From an uncultured Prevotellaceae bacterium (GTDB lineage Bacteria > Bacteroidota > Bacteroidia > Bacteroidales > Bacteroidaceae), in NCBI GenBank assembly GCA_902762565.1, contig CACWOS010000004.1, forward strand, positions 36,511 to 100,510: a stretch of 64,000 bases of DNA, in the 5' to 3' direction. The number at the start of each line of letters is the position of its first letter. Positions within the stretch are counted from its first letter, which is position 1. The notes under the pieces were generated by a model. The model saw nothing but the letters and a program-made list of their open reading frames with translations, was not told where the DNA came from and did no database searches. Below, piece after piece: positions 52,877-61,852 of the stretch. The position numbers and the translations under genes were made by a program.

Positions 52877-54696
52877 ATGGCAAAAGTAATTGATTCTAAG
52901 ATTCCCGCAGGTCCAGTACCTGAGAAATGGAAGGAATATAAGGCTCACCAGCGCTTGGTTAACCCCAAGAACAAGCTGAAGCTCGACCCGTCGTGCTCAC
53001 TCTATCGCTGCTCAGGGTGGTATCAATGCCGCCAAGTGCTACCAGAACGATGGTGACTCTGTTTACCGTCTGTTCTACGACACCGTGAAGGGTGGTGACT
53101 ATCGTGCTCGCGAGGCCAACGTGTATCGTCTGGCTGAGGTATCAAACAATATTATCGACCAGTGCGTGGCTCAGGGTGTTCCCTTTGCTCGTGAGTATGG
53201 TGGCATGCTGGCCAACCGTTCATTCGGTGGTGCTCAGGTAAGCCGTACATTCTACGCCAAGGGTCAGACCGGTCAGCAGTTGTTGCTGGGTGCTTACTCT
53301 TCTCTGAGCTGTCAGGTAAACGCTGGTAAGGTTAAGCTCTACACTCGTTACGAGATGGAGGATGTGGTCATCGTTGATGGTCGTGCTCGTGGTATCATTG
53401 CCAAGAACCTTGTTACTGGTAAGCTTGAGCGTTTCAGCGCTAACGCTGTGGTGATTGCTACTGGTGGTTATGGTAACACTTACTTCCTCTCTACCAACGC
53501 TATGGGTTGTAACTGTACTGCTGCTGTTCAGTGCTATCGTAAGGGTGCTTACTTTGCAAATCCCTCTTACGTTCAGATTCACCCCACTTGTATCCCCGTT
53601 CACGGCGACAAGCAGTCAAAGCTCACGCTGATGTCTGAGTCACTGCGTAACGATGGTCGTATCTGGGTGCCCAAGAAGATTGAGGATGCTAAGGCACTTC
53701 AGGCTGGAACCAAGCAGGGTTGGGAGATTCCTGAGGAGGATCGCGACTACTATCTGGAGCGCCGTTATCCTGCATTCGGTAACCTCGTACCACGCGACGT
53801 TGCCAGCCGTGCAGCTAAGGAGCGTTGCGACAAGGGCTTTGGTGTCAACAACACGGGTCTGGCTGTGTTCCTCGACTTCTCTGAGTCTATCAACCGTCTG
53901 GGCATCGACATCATCATGCAGCGTTATGGTAACCTCTTCGAGATGTATGAGGAGATCACCGACGTATTCCCTGGCGATGTTGCCAACGAGATTAACGGTG
54001 TTAAGTACTACAAGCCAATGATGATCTATCCCGCTATCCACTACACAATGGGTGGTATCTGGGTTGACTACGAGCTGCAGACTTCTATTCCTGGTCTGTT
54101 CGCTATCGGTGAGTGTAACTTCTCTGACCACGGTGCTAACCGTCTGGAACTATCTGGCCGATCAGGCTGTATGGCCAAAGGTTTCTACCGATCTGCCTGA
54201 GTTCGACGAGGCTGAGAAAGCTGTCAATGCTGAACTTGATCGTCTGCTGAACATCAAGGGTAAGCGTTCTGTTGACTCTATCCATAAGGAACTCGGCCAC
54301 ATCATGTGGGAGTACGTTGGTATGGGTCGCACAGCTGAGGGCTTGAAGACCGGTCTGAAGAAGATGCACGAGCTGGAGAAGGAGTTCGACACCAACCTGT
54401 TCGTTCCTGGAACGAAGGAAGGCCTGAACATCGAGCTCGACAAGGCTATCCACCTGCGCGACTTCTTCACCATGGGTCAGCTCGTAGCCTTCGACGCCCT
54501 CTCTCGTAACGAGTCTTGCGGTGGTCACTTCCGCGAGGAGTATCAGACCGAGGAAGGCGAGGCTAAGCGCGACGACGAGAACTACTTCTATGTAGGTTGC
54601 TGGGAGTACAAAGGCAAGGGTAACGAGCCCGAGCTCATCAAGGAGCCGCTGGAGTACGAGGCTATTAAGGTACAGACACGTAATTATAAGAACTAA
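52877..54696 (+). pseudogene. sdhA: Succinate dehydrogenase/fumarate reductase flavoprotein subunit with two frameshifting deletions
   Basis: The gene starts MAKVIDSKIPAGPVPEKWKE and ends EAIKVQTRNYKN as normal FrdA/SdhA, but runs in three frames. After [11 protein letters not shown] (ending 52987) about 98 bp are missing: the frame resumes at [16 protein letters not shown], so the FAD-binding GxGxxG strand is gone. After DHGANRL (54148) about 62 bp are missing: the frame resumes at [19 protein letters not shown], losing the second FAD-contact segment normally reading GASALMQGLADGY. Deletion sizes are estimated from my recollection of family sequences. Everything else, including [20 protein letters not shown], is well conserved. 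It is either recently inactivated or an assembly error, since sdhC and sdhB are intact. Confidence 0.85.
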
Positions 54697-54706
54697 TGTT
54701 GAGTTT

Positions 54707-54725
54707 GGTGCTGTGTCACAGCACC
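54707..54725 (+). other. Intercistronic hairpin sdhA-sdhB
   Basis: A 19-nt perfect odd palindrome GGTGCTGTG-T-CACAGCACC lies 10 nt after the sdhA stop. No U-tract, so it is not a full terminator. Same position and similar flanks as the sdhC-sdhA hairpin. Confidence 0.6.
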
Positions 54726-54742
54726 CCCAAAACGTTTAAATT

Positions 54743-55501
54743 ATGGCAAAAAATATAAGCTTTACAATAAAGTTCTGGCGCCAGAATGGCCCCAAGGACC
54801 AGGGACATTTCGACACCCACGAGATGCACGATATTCCCGATGATACCTCGTTCCTCGAGATGCTCGACATCCTGAACGAGGAGCTCATCAACGAGGGCAA
54901 GGAGCCCTTCGTATTCGATCACGACTGCCGCGAGGGTATCTGCGGTATGTGCTCGCTCTACATCAACGGTACACCTCACGGACTCACCGAGCGTGGTGCC
55001 ACCACTTGTCAGCTCTACATGCGCCGCTTCAACGATGGCGACGTCATCACCGTCGAGCCTTGGCGCTCTGCAGCCTTCCCTGTAATCAAGGACTGTATGG
55101 TTGACCGTGGTGCCTTCGATAAGATTATCCAGGCCGGTGGTTACACCACGATCCGCACAGGTCAGGCTCAGGATGCCAACGCTATCCTGATTCCCAAGGA
55201 GGATGCTGACGAGGCTATGGACTGCGCATCTTGCATCGGCTGTGGCGCTTGCGTTGCCGCTTGTAAGAACGGTTCGGCTATGCTCTTCGTCTCGTCTAAG
55301 GTTAGCCAGCTCGCCCTGCTTCCCCAGGGCCGCGTAGAGGCTGCCCGTCGTGTGAAGAACATGATTGCCAAGATGGACGAGCTCGGCTTCGGTAACTGTA
55401 CAAACACTCGCGCCTGCGAGGCAGTTTGTCCAAAGAACGAGACCATCGCCAACATCGCTCGCCTGAACCGCGAGATGATCAAGGCTAAGCTTGCTGACTA
55501 A
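54743..55501 (+). CDS. sdhB: Succinate dehydrogenase/fumarate reductase iron-sulfur subunit
   Basis: Electron-transfer subunit of complex II, 252 aa. The [2Fe-2S] ligands are in [20 protein letters not shown] with a fourth Cys in [13 protein letters not shown]. The [4Fe-4S] and [3Fe-4S] ligands are in [20 protein letters not shown] and [19 protein letters not shown]. The gene is intact, in contrast with sdhA. It ends the sdhC-A-B unit at a strong terminator. Confidence 0.97.
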   Translation: MAKNISFTIKFWRQNGPKDQGHFDTHEMHDIPDDTSFLEMLDILNEELINEGKEPFVFDHDCREGICGMCSLYINGTPHGLTERGATTCQLYMRRFNDGDVITVEPWRSAAFPVIKDCMVDRGAFDKIIQAGGYTTIRTGQAQDANAILIPKEDADEAMDCASCIGCGACVAACKNGSAMLFVSSKVSQLALLPQGRVEAARRVKNMIAKMDELGFGNCTNTRACEAVCPKNETIANIARLNREMIKAKLAD

Positions 55502-55513
55502 AAACTGTTAATA

Positions 55514-55552
55514 GGTAATGGGGACTAAATGTCCTCATTACCTTTATTTTTT
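55514..55552 (+). terminator. Rho-independent terminator after sdhB
   Basis: A 12-bp stem (55514-55525 with 55531-55542, one G-U pair, GGTAATG core) with a 5-nt loop is followed by TTTATTTTTT. Confidence 0.9.
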
Positions 55553-55579
55553 AATGAATCAGGAGAAATTATAAATATT

Positions 55580-56215
55580 ATGAATAAAAACGAGAAATTT
55601 GTCATCACCATTAATCGTGAGTTGGGCAGCGGTGGTCGCACCGTTGGGCGCATATTAGCTGAAAAGCTGGGTGTGCCATACTACGATAAGGCGCTTACTA
55701 AACCTTTGGAAGAGAAGTTTGATATGACAAAGGATCAAATAGAGGAGCTGAAAGGTACTAACCGTAGTTGGTGGGAAGAAATTAAGCGAGTGTTGATTTT
55801 GGGAGAAGAGGCAGCAAACTCTTCCGAGTATTATGACGAGGAAAACAAAAGGCTGGTAACCTCAGAGGCTGTGTTGAAGGCCGAAAAGGAAATCTTACAA
55901 AGTATCGCAGATGAGCAGTCGTGTGTCATTGCTGGTCGTTCAGCCTTCTTCGTTACAAGTGGCTATCAAAATCGTCTGAACATACTTATTCAGGCTTCTA
56001 TGGAACATCGTGTGAAGCGTGTCATGGAAAAGCAGAACCTTAGCGAGAAGGAAGCAAAGAAGGCTATCAAGATGGTGGACGAAACGCGAGAGGAGTATAT
56101 GAAAAACAACGCCCACACCTCGCGCTACGACACTCGTAACTACGATCTAGTCATTAAAATGGATGGCAAGACCGAAGAAGAGGTGGCCAATGTCATATTA
56201 GCTTTTATTGGTTAA
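55580..56215 (+). CDS. Cytidylate kinase-like family protein
   Basis: A 211-aa P-loop kinase from MNKNEKFVITINRELGSGGR at 55580; the frame is open 51 nt upstream, where it overlaps the terminator, so that start is rejected. The nucleotide-binding loop is RELGSGGRTVGRILAEKLG. Other segments are VPYYDKALTKPLEEKFDMTK, SCVIAGRSAFFVTSGYQNR (AGRS) and HTSRYDTRNYDLVIKMDG. This is the cytidylate-kinase-like branch distinct from canonical Cmk; the exact nucleotide substrate is uncertain. Monocistronic, between two terminators. Confidence 0.88.
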   Translation: MNKNEKFVITINRELGSGGRTVGRILAEKLGVPYYDKALTKPLEEKFDMTKDQIEELKGTNRSWWEEIKRVLILGEEAANSSEYYDEENKRLVTSEAVLKAEKEILQSIADEQSCVIAGRSAFFVTSGYQNRLNILIQASMEHRVKRVMEKQNLSEKEAKKAIKMVDETREEYMKNNAHTSRYDTRNYDLVIKMDGKTEEEVANVILAFIG

Positions 56216-56279
56216 TGTGCCCCCTTGTGAGGCAAGGCCAAGCTCATCGCCGAAGCGATGACACCTTATTTATAATAAT

Positions 56280-56315
56280 AGCGCTGCAGAAAAGAAGCCT
56301 GCAGCGCTTTTTTTC
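56280..56315 (+). terminator. Rho-independent terminator after the cytidylate kinase-like gene
   Basis: A 10-bp perfect stem AGCGCTGCAG / CTGCAGCGCT (56280-56289 with 56299-56308) is followed by TTTTTTTC. Confidence 0.92.
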
Positions 56316-56336
56316 TGTATGGTTTTTATAGAGATA

Positions 56337-56368
56337 TTTGTCATATCGAAGAAAAAGTTGTACCTTTG
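56337..56368 (+). promoter_or_regulatory. Promoter of the 56393 gene
   Basis: TTTG at 56337-56340 and TACCTTTG at 56361-56368, 20 nt apart; leader about 20 nt. Confidence 0.75.
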
Positions 56369-56392
56369 CGTCATATAAACCACTATTAAGCT

Positions 56393-57061
56393 ATGAACAT
56401 TAGAGACAAGGCGCCTGAGATTCTGAGCAAAGCGACTTTTACCTTATTATTCTGTATGGCTTGGACGCTGACGGCCAGTGCCCAGCATACTATTGAAAGC
56501 ATTCGTAAGGAGTATCAGAGCGTGCATGAATGGATTGCCCTAATGAGCGATAACTTCCCGTCGGACGGCATCCCGCCTGAGTACTTCGACTTGCGCGTGG
56601 TGCAGAATCTGCCTGCCACAGGACCGCACCACGAGAATATCCGCATGTACTACGGCGAACTGGAGCCAGAGGAGGAAGGTGACCCCTATCCACCTCACTA
56701 CCTGCGCTTCACGACGGTCAAGTATAACTACGCTGCCCGCGAATTCTATGAGGAGTATCTCTATAACGATAAGGGTCAGCTGATGTTCGTCTATGCGCTC
56801 ACACCTGACGTAGAGGGTGGGGGTGATATATGGCCTTACGAACTGCGTATGTGGTTCGACGGCCAGCGTATGTTGCGCTTCAATGCCAAGAAGTTTGAAG
56901 GGCCTTTGGACTATTTGGATATTGCGACCCTGAAGAAAGGAATCTTTAAGGACGAATACACAGGCAAGACCATTCCTGAGAAGTTCCTTAGCGAGGCCGA
57001 CCGCTGTCAGCAGAGTGCACAGCGCTACTTGACTCTTTTCAAGAGTATTGATAATAGATAG
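56393..57061 (+). CDS. Exported protein of unknown function
   Basis: A 222-aa protein with an N-terminal signal peptide (KATFTLLFCMAWTLTASAQH). The mature part (YQSVHEWIALMSDNFPSDGI, FYEEYLYNDKGQLMFVYALT, WPYELRMWFDGQRMLRFNA) suggests a small beta-rich fold. I do not recognise the family with confidence; similar exported proteins occur in Bacteroidales. No lipobox. It has a good promoter and stands alone. Confidence 0.75.
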   Translation: MNIRDKAPEILSKATFTLLFCMAWTLTASAQHTIESIRKEYQSVHEWIALMSDNFPSDGIPPEYFDLRVVQNLPATGPHHENIRMYYGELEPEEEGDPYPPHYLRFTTVKYNYAAREFYEEYLYNDKGQLMFVYALTPDVEGGGDIWPYELRMWFDGQRMLRFNAKKFEGPLDYLDIATLKKGIFKDEYTGKTIPEKFLSEADRCQQSAQRYLTLFKSIDNR

Positions 57062-57125
57062 TCAGTAATGAAAAATACCGTTTAACTTTCAAATGTTGCT
57101 CTATCTATAGCAATACACTCAACGC

Positions 57126-57557
57126 TCAACCCTCGCAAATCGCCTTCGCCATCTCGTTCAGCTCTAGACATTGCCCGCGCTTAATCGTTATCTTCTCATT
57201 ATGATGCTCCCAAGGCGCTAGTATCAGTAGCTGCCCTCTGGCACAAGCATCCATCCTCATACCATTAGGCTTAGCCAAATCCGTAAAACCATTTTCCTGC
57301 AGATAAACCAGCGGTAACCCTTTCTCGAATGCCGCCCTCATAATAGCCTTCTCACCCTTTGAGATGGCGGGCGACACCAGTACTGCCCCTTGTCGTGCAG
57401 CACGAAGGCATTCATTCGTCTTCATTTTTAGCTCCTCCTCGCTAATGCTTCTTGAACATTGCACCTGTATCTTCAACGGTCTTTCCAACAAAAACCGATT
57501 GCCTATAGCCGAAAAGCTGAGGCCTGCAAAAGTCAGTCCCCTGCATCTACGTGGCCC
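57126..57557 (-). pseudogene. Remnant of a RAYT-fusion gene: C-terminal Rossmann/SLOG-like domain only
   Basis: Minus-strand frame open from 57557 to 57126. It begins within LTFAGLSFSAIGNRFLLER, matching LTFAGVKMQAMGNAALLS of the broken fusion at 14245-15330. It then aligns through its whole length: GAVLVSPAISKGEKAIMRAA, ACARGQLLILAPWEHHNEKI, RGQCLELNEMAKAICEG. The HUH transposase half is absent and a stop codon lies immediately upstream (57558-57560). This is probably a decayed second copy. Only a TTG at 57491 could initiate translation internally. Separate function of the remaining domain is possible but not supported. Confidence 0.7.
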
Positions 57558-57653
57558 TCATCGTCTCGAGAAACCCTCTCTTCGTCTCGTTCGTTCTGGC
57601 TGTAAAGGAACTAACTTTTCTGAAGATATGGTGGTAGTTATTATTTTTATTTG

Positions 57654-57661
57654 TACCTTTG
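57654..57661 (+). promoter_or_regulatory. -7 promoter element of the DUF2461 gene
   Basis: TACCTTTG, 15 nt before the ATG at 57677. No clear -33 element. Confidence 0.5.
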
Positions 57662-57676
57662 TGCCCAAATTTACAA

Positions 57677-58411
57677 ATGAAGGATATGGATCAGAAGAGA
57701 ATACTGAAATTTCTGCGCCAGGTGATGGCTAATAATAACCGCGAGTGGTTTCAGGAGCACAAGAAGGAGTACGAGGCCGTCAGGGCTGAGTATGAACGGG
57801 GTGTGCAGCAGGCGCTGGAGCGTATTGTGACGTTCGACCCCGAAATAGCCCATGTGCAGGTGAAGGACTGCACCTATCGTTTCTATCGCGACACGCGCTT
57901 CTCGGCCGATAAGTCGCCTTACAAGAACCATTTTGGCGCCTATATCAATGCCAAGAGCAAAAAGGCATTGAGGGGCGGCTACTATATCCATCTGGAGCCA
58001 GACCATTGTCTTCTGGCCGTAGGCAACTACTGGTTGCCGACGAACATCCTGACCTCGTGTCGCAACGAAATAATGGCGAATACAGCTGAGTGGCTCAAAT
58101 GTGTGGAGAGCAAAGCATTTCTGAAATACTTCGGCAGCGATGAGGCCAGCAGCACCAAGGATCCGACCAATATCGACAGCTGGGACCAGCCCCAAGGCTT
58201 CGGACTGGCGAAGTTGAAGACCTGTCCATCAGGTTTTCCCAAAGACTGGCCCCACGTGAACTATCTGCGCCTGAAGGACTACTGTTGCTGACATGCGGTG
58301 CCGGAATCGTTCTTCGAGGGCGACGGCTGGCTCGATGAAATGGAGCAGATTTTCCGTGCTGCCAAGCCGATGATGGACTTCATGAACGCTGTGATTGACG
58401 ACTATGAATAA
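57677..58411 (+). pseudogene. DUF2461 family gene with an in-frame TGA
   Basis: Frame from MKDMDQKRILKFLRQVMANN at 57677. The family pattern is clear: NNREWFQEHKKEYEAVRAEY, FYRDTRFSADKSPYKNHFGA, GGYYIHLEPDHCLLAVGNYW. A TGA at 58289-58291 follows LRLKDYCC. The same frame continues after it for 39 codons (HAVPESFFEGDGWLDEMEQI to VIDDYE), exactly the expected DUF2461 C-terminus. The TGA most likely replaces a Trp TGG. So the gene is either truncated by about 40 residues or the base is a sequencing error. Family function is unknown. Confidence 0.85.
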
Positions 58412-58446
58412 TAGAGCATAATAGCAGGACCAAACAAAAACAAACG

Positions 58447-59367
58447 ATGACATATTTAGGCGAACTGATATCGATAGGCGTAGCGTTCTCGTGGACAGCG
58501 ACGGCGTTGCTTAGCGAGTTCGGCTCGAAGCGGCTGGGCAACCTGACGTTGAATGTGCTGCGAATGGCGCTGGCACTGGTGTTCTCGCTGGTGTTGTTTT
58601 TGGTGGTGACGGGCAATCCGTTACCCACAGGTGTCTCGACAGAGGCAACAGGGTGGATGCTGCTATCAGGACTGGTGGGTTATGTCATTGGTGATTTCTG
58701 CCTCTTTCAATGCTATATTATTATAGGTTCGCGCTATGGCCAGCTCTTTATGACGTTGGCCCCGCTGTCGGCAGCTCTGATGGCATGGGTGACGTTGGGG
58801 CAACAGATGACGGCGATGAGCATCATAGCGATGCTGGTAACGCTCGCTGGAATCAGTATTTCCGTACTTGGACGAGGTGAGCATCATAAGGTGTCCTTGA
58901 AGCTTCCCCTCAATGGTGTTCTGTTTGCCATTGGAGCGGCTGTGTGTCAAGGTGTGGGATTGGTATTGAGCAAGATAGGTATGGATCATTACGAGGTGTC
59001 TGCTGCGATGCCTGAATGGCTGGTGCCTTTCAGCGCCAATTTCTACCGTTGCATTGCTGGTATCGTCGGCTTTTCGCTATTGCTCTATTTTCGCGATGGA
59101 ATGGCTCCTTTACGTGAGGCTATGCACGACAGGAAAGGACTTACTGTTGCTACTGCCACTACCATCTTCGGACCTTTCGTGGGTGTCGGCTTCTCGCTGA
59201 TGGCTGTACAATATACGGCAGCAGGCATCGCCTCCACGCTGATGGCTATGACGCCCATCATCATTCTTCTGCCCTCGTATTGGCTCTTTCATGAGAAGAT
59301 TACCTGGAAGGCTATTGTTGGCGCCTTTGTTTCCGTCGTTGGCGTCAGCCTGTTCTTTTTAGGCTGA
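58447..59367 (+). CDS. EamA/DMT-family transporter
   Basis: A 306-aa membrane protein with about ten hydrophobic helices in two EamA repeats (LGELISIGVAFSWTATALLS, GYVIGDFCLFQCYIIIGSRY; second repeat GVLFAIGAAVCQGVGLVLSK, YTAAGIASTLMAMTPIIILL). Drug/metabolite transporters of this type export or import small metabolites; substrate unknown. A second EamA protein lies 1.5 kb downstream beyond an exported peptidase. It is preceded within 40 nt by the broken DUF2461 gene. Confidence 0.9.
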   Translation: MTYLGELISIGVAFSWTATALLSEFGSKRLGNLTLNVLRMALALVFSLVLFLVVTGNPLPTGVSTEATGWMLLSGLVGYVIGDFCLFQCYIIIGSRYGQLFMTLAPLSAALMAWVTLGQQMTAMSIIAMLVTLAGISISVLGRGEHHKVSLKLPLNGVLFAIGAAVCQGVGLVLSKIGMDHYEVSAAMPEWLVPFSANFYRCIAGIVGFSLLLYFRDGMAPLREAMHDRKGLTVATATTIFGPFVGVGFSLMAVQYTAAGIASTLMAMTPIIILLPSYWLFHEKITWKAIVGAFVSVVGVSLFFLG

Positions 59368-59449
59368 AGGCTTTCGTCCGCAAATGTCTGCCGGAGAGGC
59401 CGGGAGAGATGGGGCTTTTTGCTCAAAAAAGAAATAAGGTAACGGATTG

Positions 59450-59480
59450 TTGGGATTATCAAAAAGATTGCTTAACTTTG
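59450..59480 (+). promoter_or_regulatory. Promoter of the M64 peptidase gene
   Basis: TTG at 59450-59452, 20 nt, TAACTTTG at 59473-59480. It excludes the upstream in-frame start at 59409 and leaves ATG 59484 (almost leaderless) or 59514. Confidence 0.65.
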
Positions 59481-59513
59481 CACATGAAAACTATCATTAA
59501 TGTAAAATGGCGA

Positions 59514-60878
59514 ATGAAGAAGTTGTTATTGACATTGGTGGCTTTTTGGTGTATGACGGCTATAGCGGGCGCTCAGGCTTTTGATGAACACTTTGCCGAC
59601 AGCACCTTGCGTCTTGATTATGTGCTGGCAGGCAACAATCACGAGCAGCATATATACTTCGGTAAGGCCAGCAGGATGTCTCGTTGGGCAGGCCGCAAAA
59701 ACAGGCTTGCCGACATGCCTTTAAAGGGAAATGGTCAGCTGATATTGAGCGACCACGCAACTGGGCGTCAACTCTATGTACACACGTTCTCTACGCTGTT
59801 TCAGGAATGGCAGGCTTCCGAGGAGGCTACCCGTGTGAACCGCGCATTCAACGTTTCCTTCAACGTGCCCTTGCCCAAGCATCCTGTTGATATAAACATC
59901 ACGCTGACCAACTTTCATGGCAAGGTGGTAGGACAGTTGCAGCATACGCTCAATCCTGCAGATATACTCATCCGTCAGGTAAAGGAGCCTCAGGTCCCCT
60001 TCCGTTATATGTGGAAGGGGCAGGCGCAGTCGGATGGCGAACCAGACATCACGAGGTGTATTGACCTGGCCGTTGTGGCTGAAGGCTATACCCATAGCCA
60101 GATGGAAAAGTTCTATTCTGACTGCCAGCGTGTGGTTGATGCCCTTTTTGCCCATGAGCCGTTTACCTCGATGAAGTCGCGTTTTAATGTGGTTGTCGTT
60201 GCTGCTGAGTCGGCAGACAGCGGACCTTCAATACCTCATTTGGGCCGTTGGCATTCGACGGCTGTTGGCACGCACTACGACACCTTCTACTCTGACCGTT
60301 ATCTTATGACTCACGATATGCACCGCCTTTACGACCTGCTGGCGGGTATTCCCTTTGAACATATTATCGTGTTGGTGAACAGCGACACCTATGGTGGCGG
60401 CGGCATCTACAACCAGCTTACCGTTACCACCAGCGACCATCCAACGTTCCGTCAGGTGCTGGTGCATGAGTTCGGCCACGCTTATGGTGGCCTGGGCGAT
60501 GAATACTTCTACGATGACAGCTACGAGACGATGTATCCTGCCGATACGGAACCTTGGGAACCTAACTTGACTACGCTGAAGGATTTTGGCTCGAAGTGGG
60601 CCGATATGCTGCCAGCAGGAACAAAAATACCCACACCTCCAATAAAACTGCCCAATTATAAGCAGATTAAAACAGATAAAGAGCGCCGTCAGTTGAATGC
60701 TGCTACGCAGCGGCTGGGCGTTTTCGTGGGTGGTGGCTACCAGTCGAAGGGCGTCTATCGTCCGGCTCAAGAGTGCCGTATGAAGATTAACGAAGTAGAG
60801 GATTTCTGCCCCGTCTGCTCACGGGCCTTGGTGCGTATTACTGATTTCTATACCAGTCAGCAGAATAGCCATAAATGA
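59514..60878 (+). CDS. Exported M64-family metallopeptidase (IgA peptidase-like)
   Basis: A 454-aa zinc peptidase starting MKKLLLTLVAFWCMTAIAGA, a clear signal peptide; ATG 59484 would add ten residues. The N-terminal half (DEHFADSTLRLDYVLAGNNH, GRWAGRKNRLADMPL-like segments) matches the Peptidase_M64 N-terminal domain. The catalytic domain has IDLAVVAEGYTHSQMEKF, HIIVLVNSDTYGGGGIYNQL and the zinc motif VLVHEFGHAYGGLGDEYF. Two C-terminal cysteines are in EDFCPVCSRAL. It is probably periplasmic or secreted; IgA cleavage is known for some clostridial members, and is not implied here. It overlaps the next EamA gene by ATGA. Confidence 0.9.
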   Translation: MKKLLLTLVAFWCMTAIAGAQAFDEHFADSTLRLDYVLAGNNHEQHIYFGKASRMSRWAGRKNRLADMPLKGNGQLILSDHATGRQLYVHTFSTLFQEWQASEEATRVNRAFNVSFNVPLPKHPVDINITLTNFHGKVVGQLQHTLNPADILIRQVKEPQVPFRYMWKGQAQSDGEPDITRCIDLAVVAEGYTHSQMEKFYSDCQRVVDALFAHEPFTSMKSRFNVVVVAAESADSGPSIPHLGRWHSTAVGTHYDTFYSDRYLMTHDMHRLYDLLAGIPFEHIIVLVNSDTYGGGGIYNQLTVTTSDHPTFRQVLVHEFGHAYGGLGDEYFYDDSYETMYPADTEPWEPNLTTLKDFGSKWADMLPAGTKIPTPPIKLPNYKQIKTDKERRQLNAATQRLGVFVGGGYQSKGVYRPAQECRMKINEVEDFCPVCSRALVRITDFYTSQQNSHK

Positions 60879-61747
60879 TAAACGAGACGAGGAAAGGCTT
60901 TGTGCAGTTGCATCTGAGTGTGATGTTGGCAGGCTTTACAGGTCTGTTCGGACGACTCATTACGCTCAACGAAGTGGATATTGTGTGGTATCGGATGCTG
61001 TTTACGAGCGCGATACTATTGGTATTTACTGGTTTGCCTCGCATCGGATGGCGCAAGTTCTTGCAACTCTGTGGCTGTGGTGCCTTGTTAGGCTTCCACT
61101 GGATTCTGTTCTACGGCAGCATCAAGGCATCTAATGTCTCTATCGGTGTGATTTGTTTCTCGCTGATAGGCTTCTTCACGGCAATTTTCGAGCCACTTAT
61201 CTTCAAGAGACGATTCTCTTGGCTCGAGCTGTTGTTTTCGCTGATTACCGTTGCTGGCGTGTTCTGCATCTTCTCTTTCGATGCCCGTTATCGCTATGGT
61301 ATTATGATTGGCGTTGTGTCTTCCGCTGTCTGTGCTCTTTATGCTATCTGCAATAAGAAGGCTAGTGTGGGTGTACGCAGTCGCACTGTGCTGATGTATC
61401 AGATGTCAGGAGGACTTGTTTTGGTGTCAGCCATTATTCCCGTTTATTTGGCGTTCTTCCCCTCAGAGACATCTGTTGTAGTCATCCCTGAAGGTTCGAA
61501 TCTCTGGTTCATGCTTTGTCACGCGCTCTTCTGCACCGTTGGCATGTATCTCCTGCAGATTCAGGCTCTGAAGCGCCTCTCAGCCTTTACAGTCAATCTG
61601 ACTTACAACCTCGAGCCCTGCTACACCATCATCCTTGCCTTCCTCATCTTCGGTGAAGGTCGCGAAATCAATTTCTCCTTTTATATAGGTATTGCCCTTA
61701 TCCTGTTTAGCGTCCTGCTACAAACCAGACGAGTATGGGGCAAGTAA
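60875..61747 (+). CDS. EamA/DMT-family transporter (second)
   Basis: A 290-aa membrane protein with two EamA repeats (FVQLHLSVMLAGFTGLFGRL, GFHWILFYGSIKASNVSIGV, TVNLTYNLEPCYTIILAFLI). The ATG overlaps the M64 peptidase stop codon (ATGA), so the two are translationally coupled. It differs clearly from the EamA protein at 58447. Coupling to a secreted peptidase could mean handling of a peptide breakdown product, but this is context only. Confidence 0.9.
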   Translation: MINETRKGFVQLHLSVMLAGFTGLFGRLITLNEVDIVWYRMLFTSAILLVFTGLPRIGWRKFLQLCGCGALLGFHWILFYGSIKASNVSIGVICFSLIGFFTAIFEPLIFKRRFSWLELLFSLITVAGVFCIFSFDARYRYGIMIGVVSSAVCALYAICNKKASVGVRSRTVLMYQMSGGLVLVSAIIPVYLAFFPSETSVVVIPEGSNLWFMLCHALFCTVGMYLLQIQALKRLSAFTVNLTYNLEPCYTIILAFLIFGEGREINFSFYIGIALILFSVLLQTRRVWGK

Positions 61748-61813
61748 AGAAGAATGTACCTGCACAGTTAGAACTTTTTTCGCAACTTTATTCGTTTATT
61801 CGGAAATTATGTG

Positions 61814-61840
61814 TATATTTGCACACAAAAGCGTGCGAAA
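61814..61840 (+). promoter_or_regulatory. Promoter with overlapping palindrome before the MNT-HEPN pair
   Basis: -7 element TATATTTG (61814-61821). Overlapping the start site is an inverted repeat TTTGCAC-N8-GTGCGAAA (61818-61840), placed as an autoregulatory operator would be. Confidence 0.5.
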
Positions 61841-61852
61841 CAATTAAAGCAG

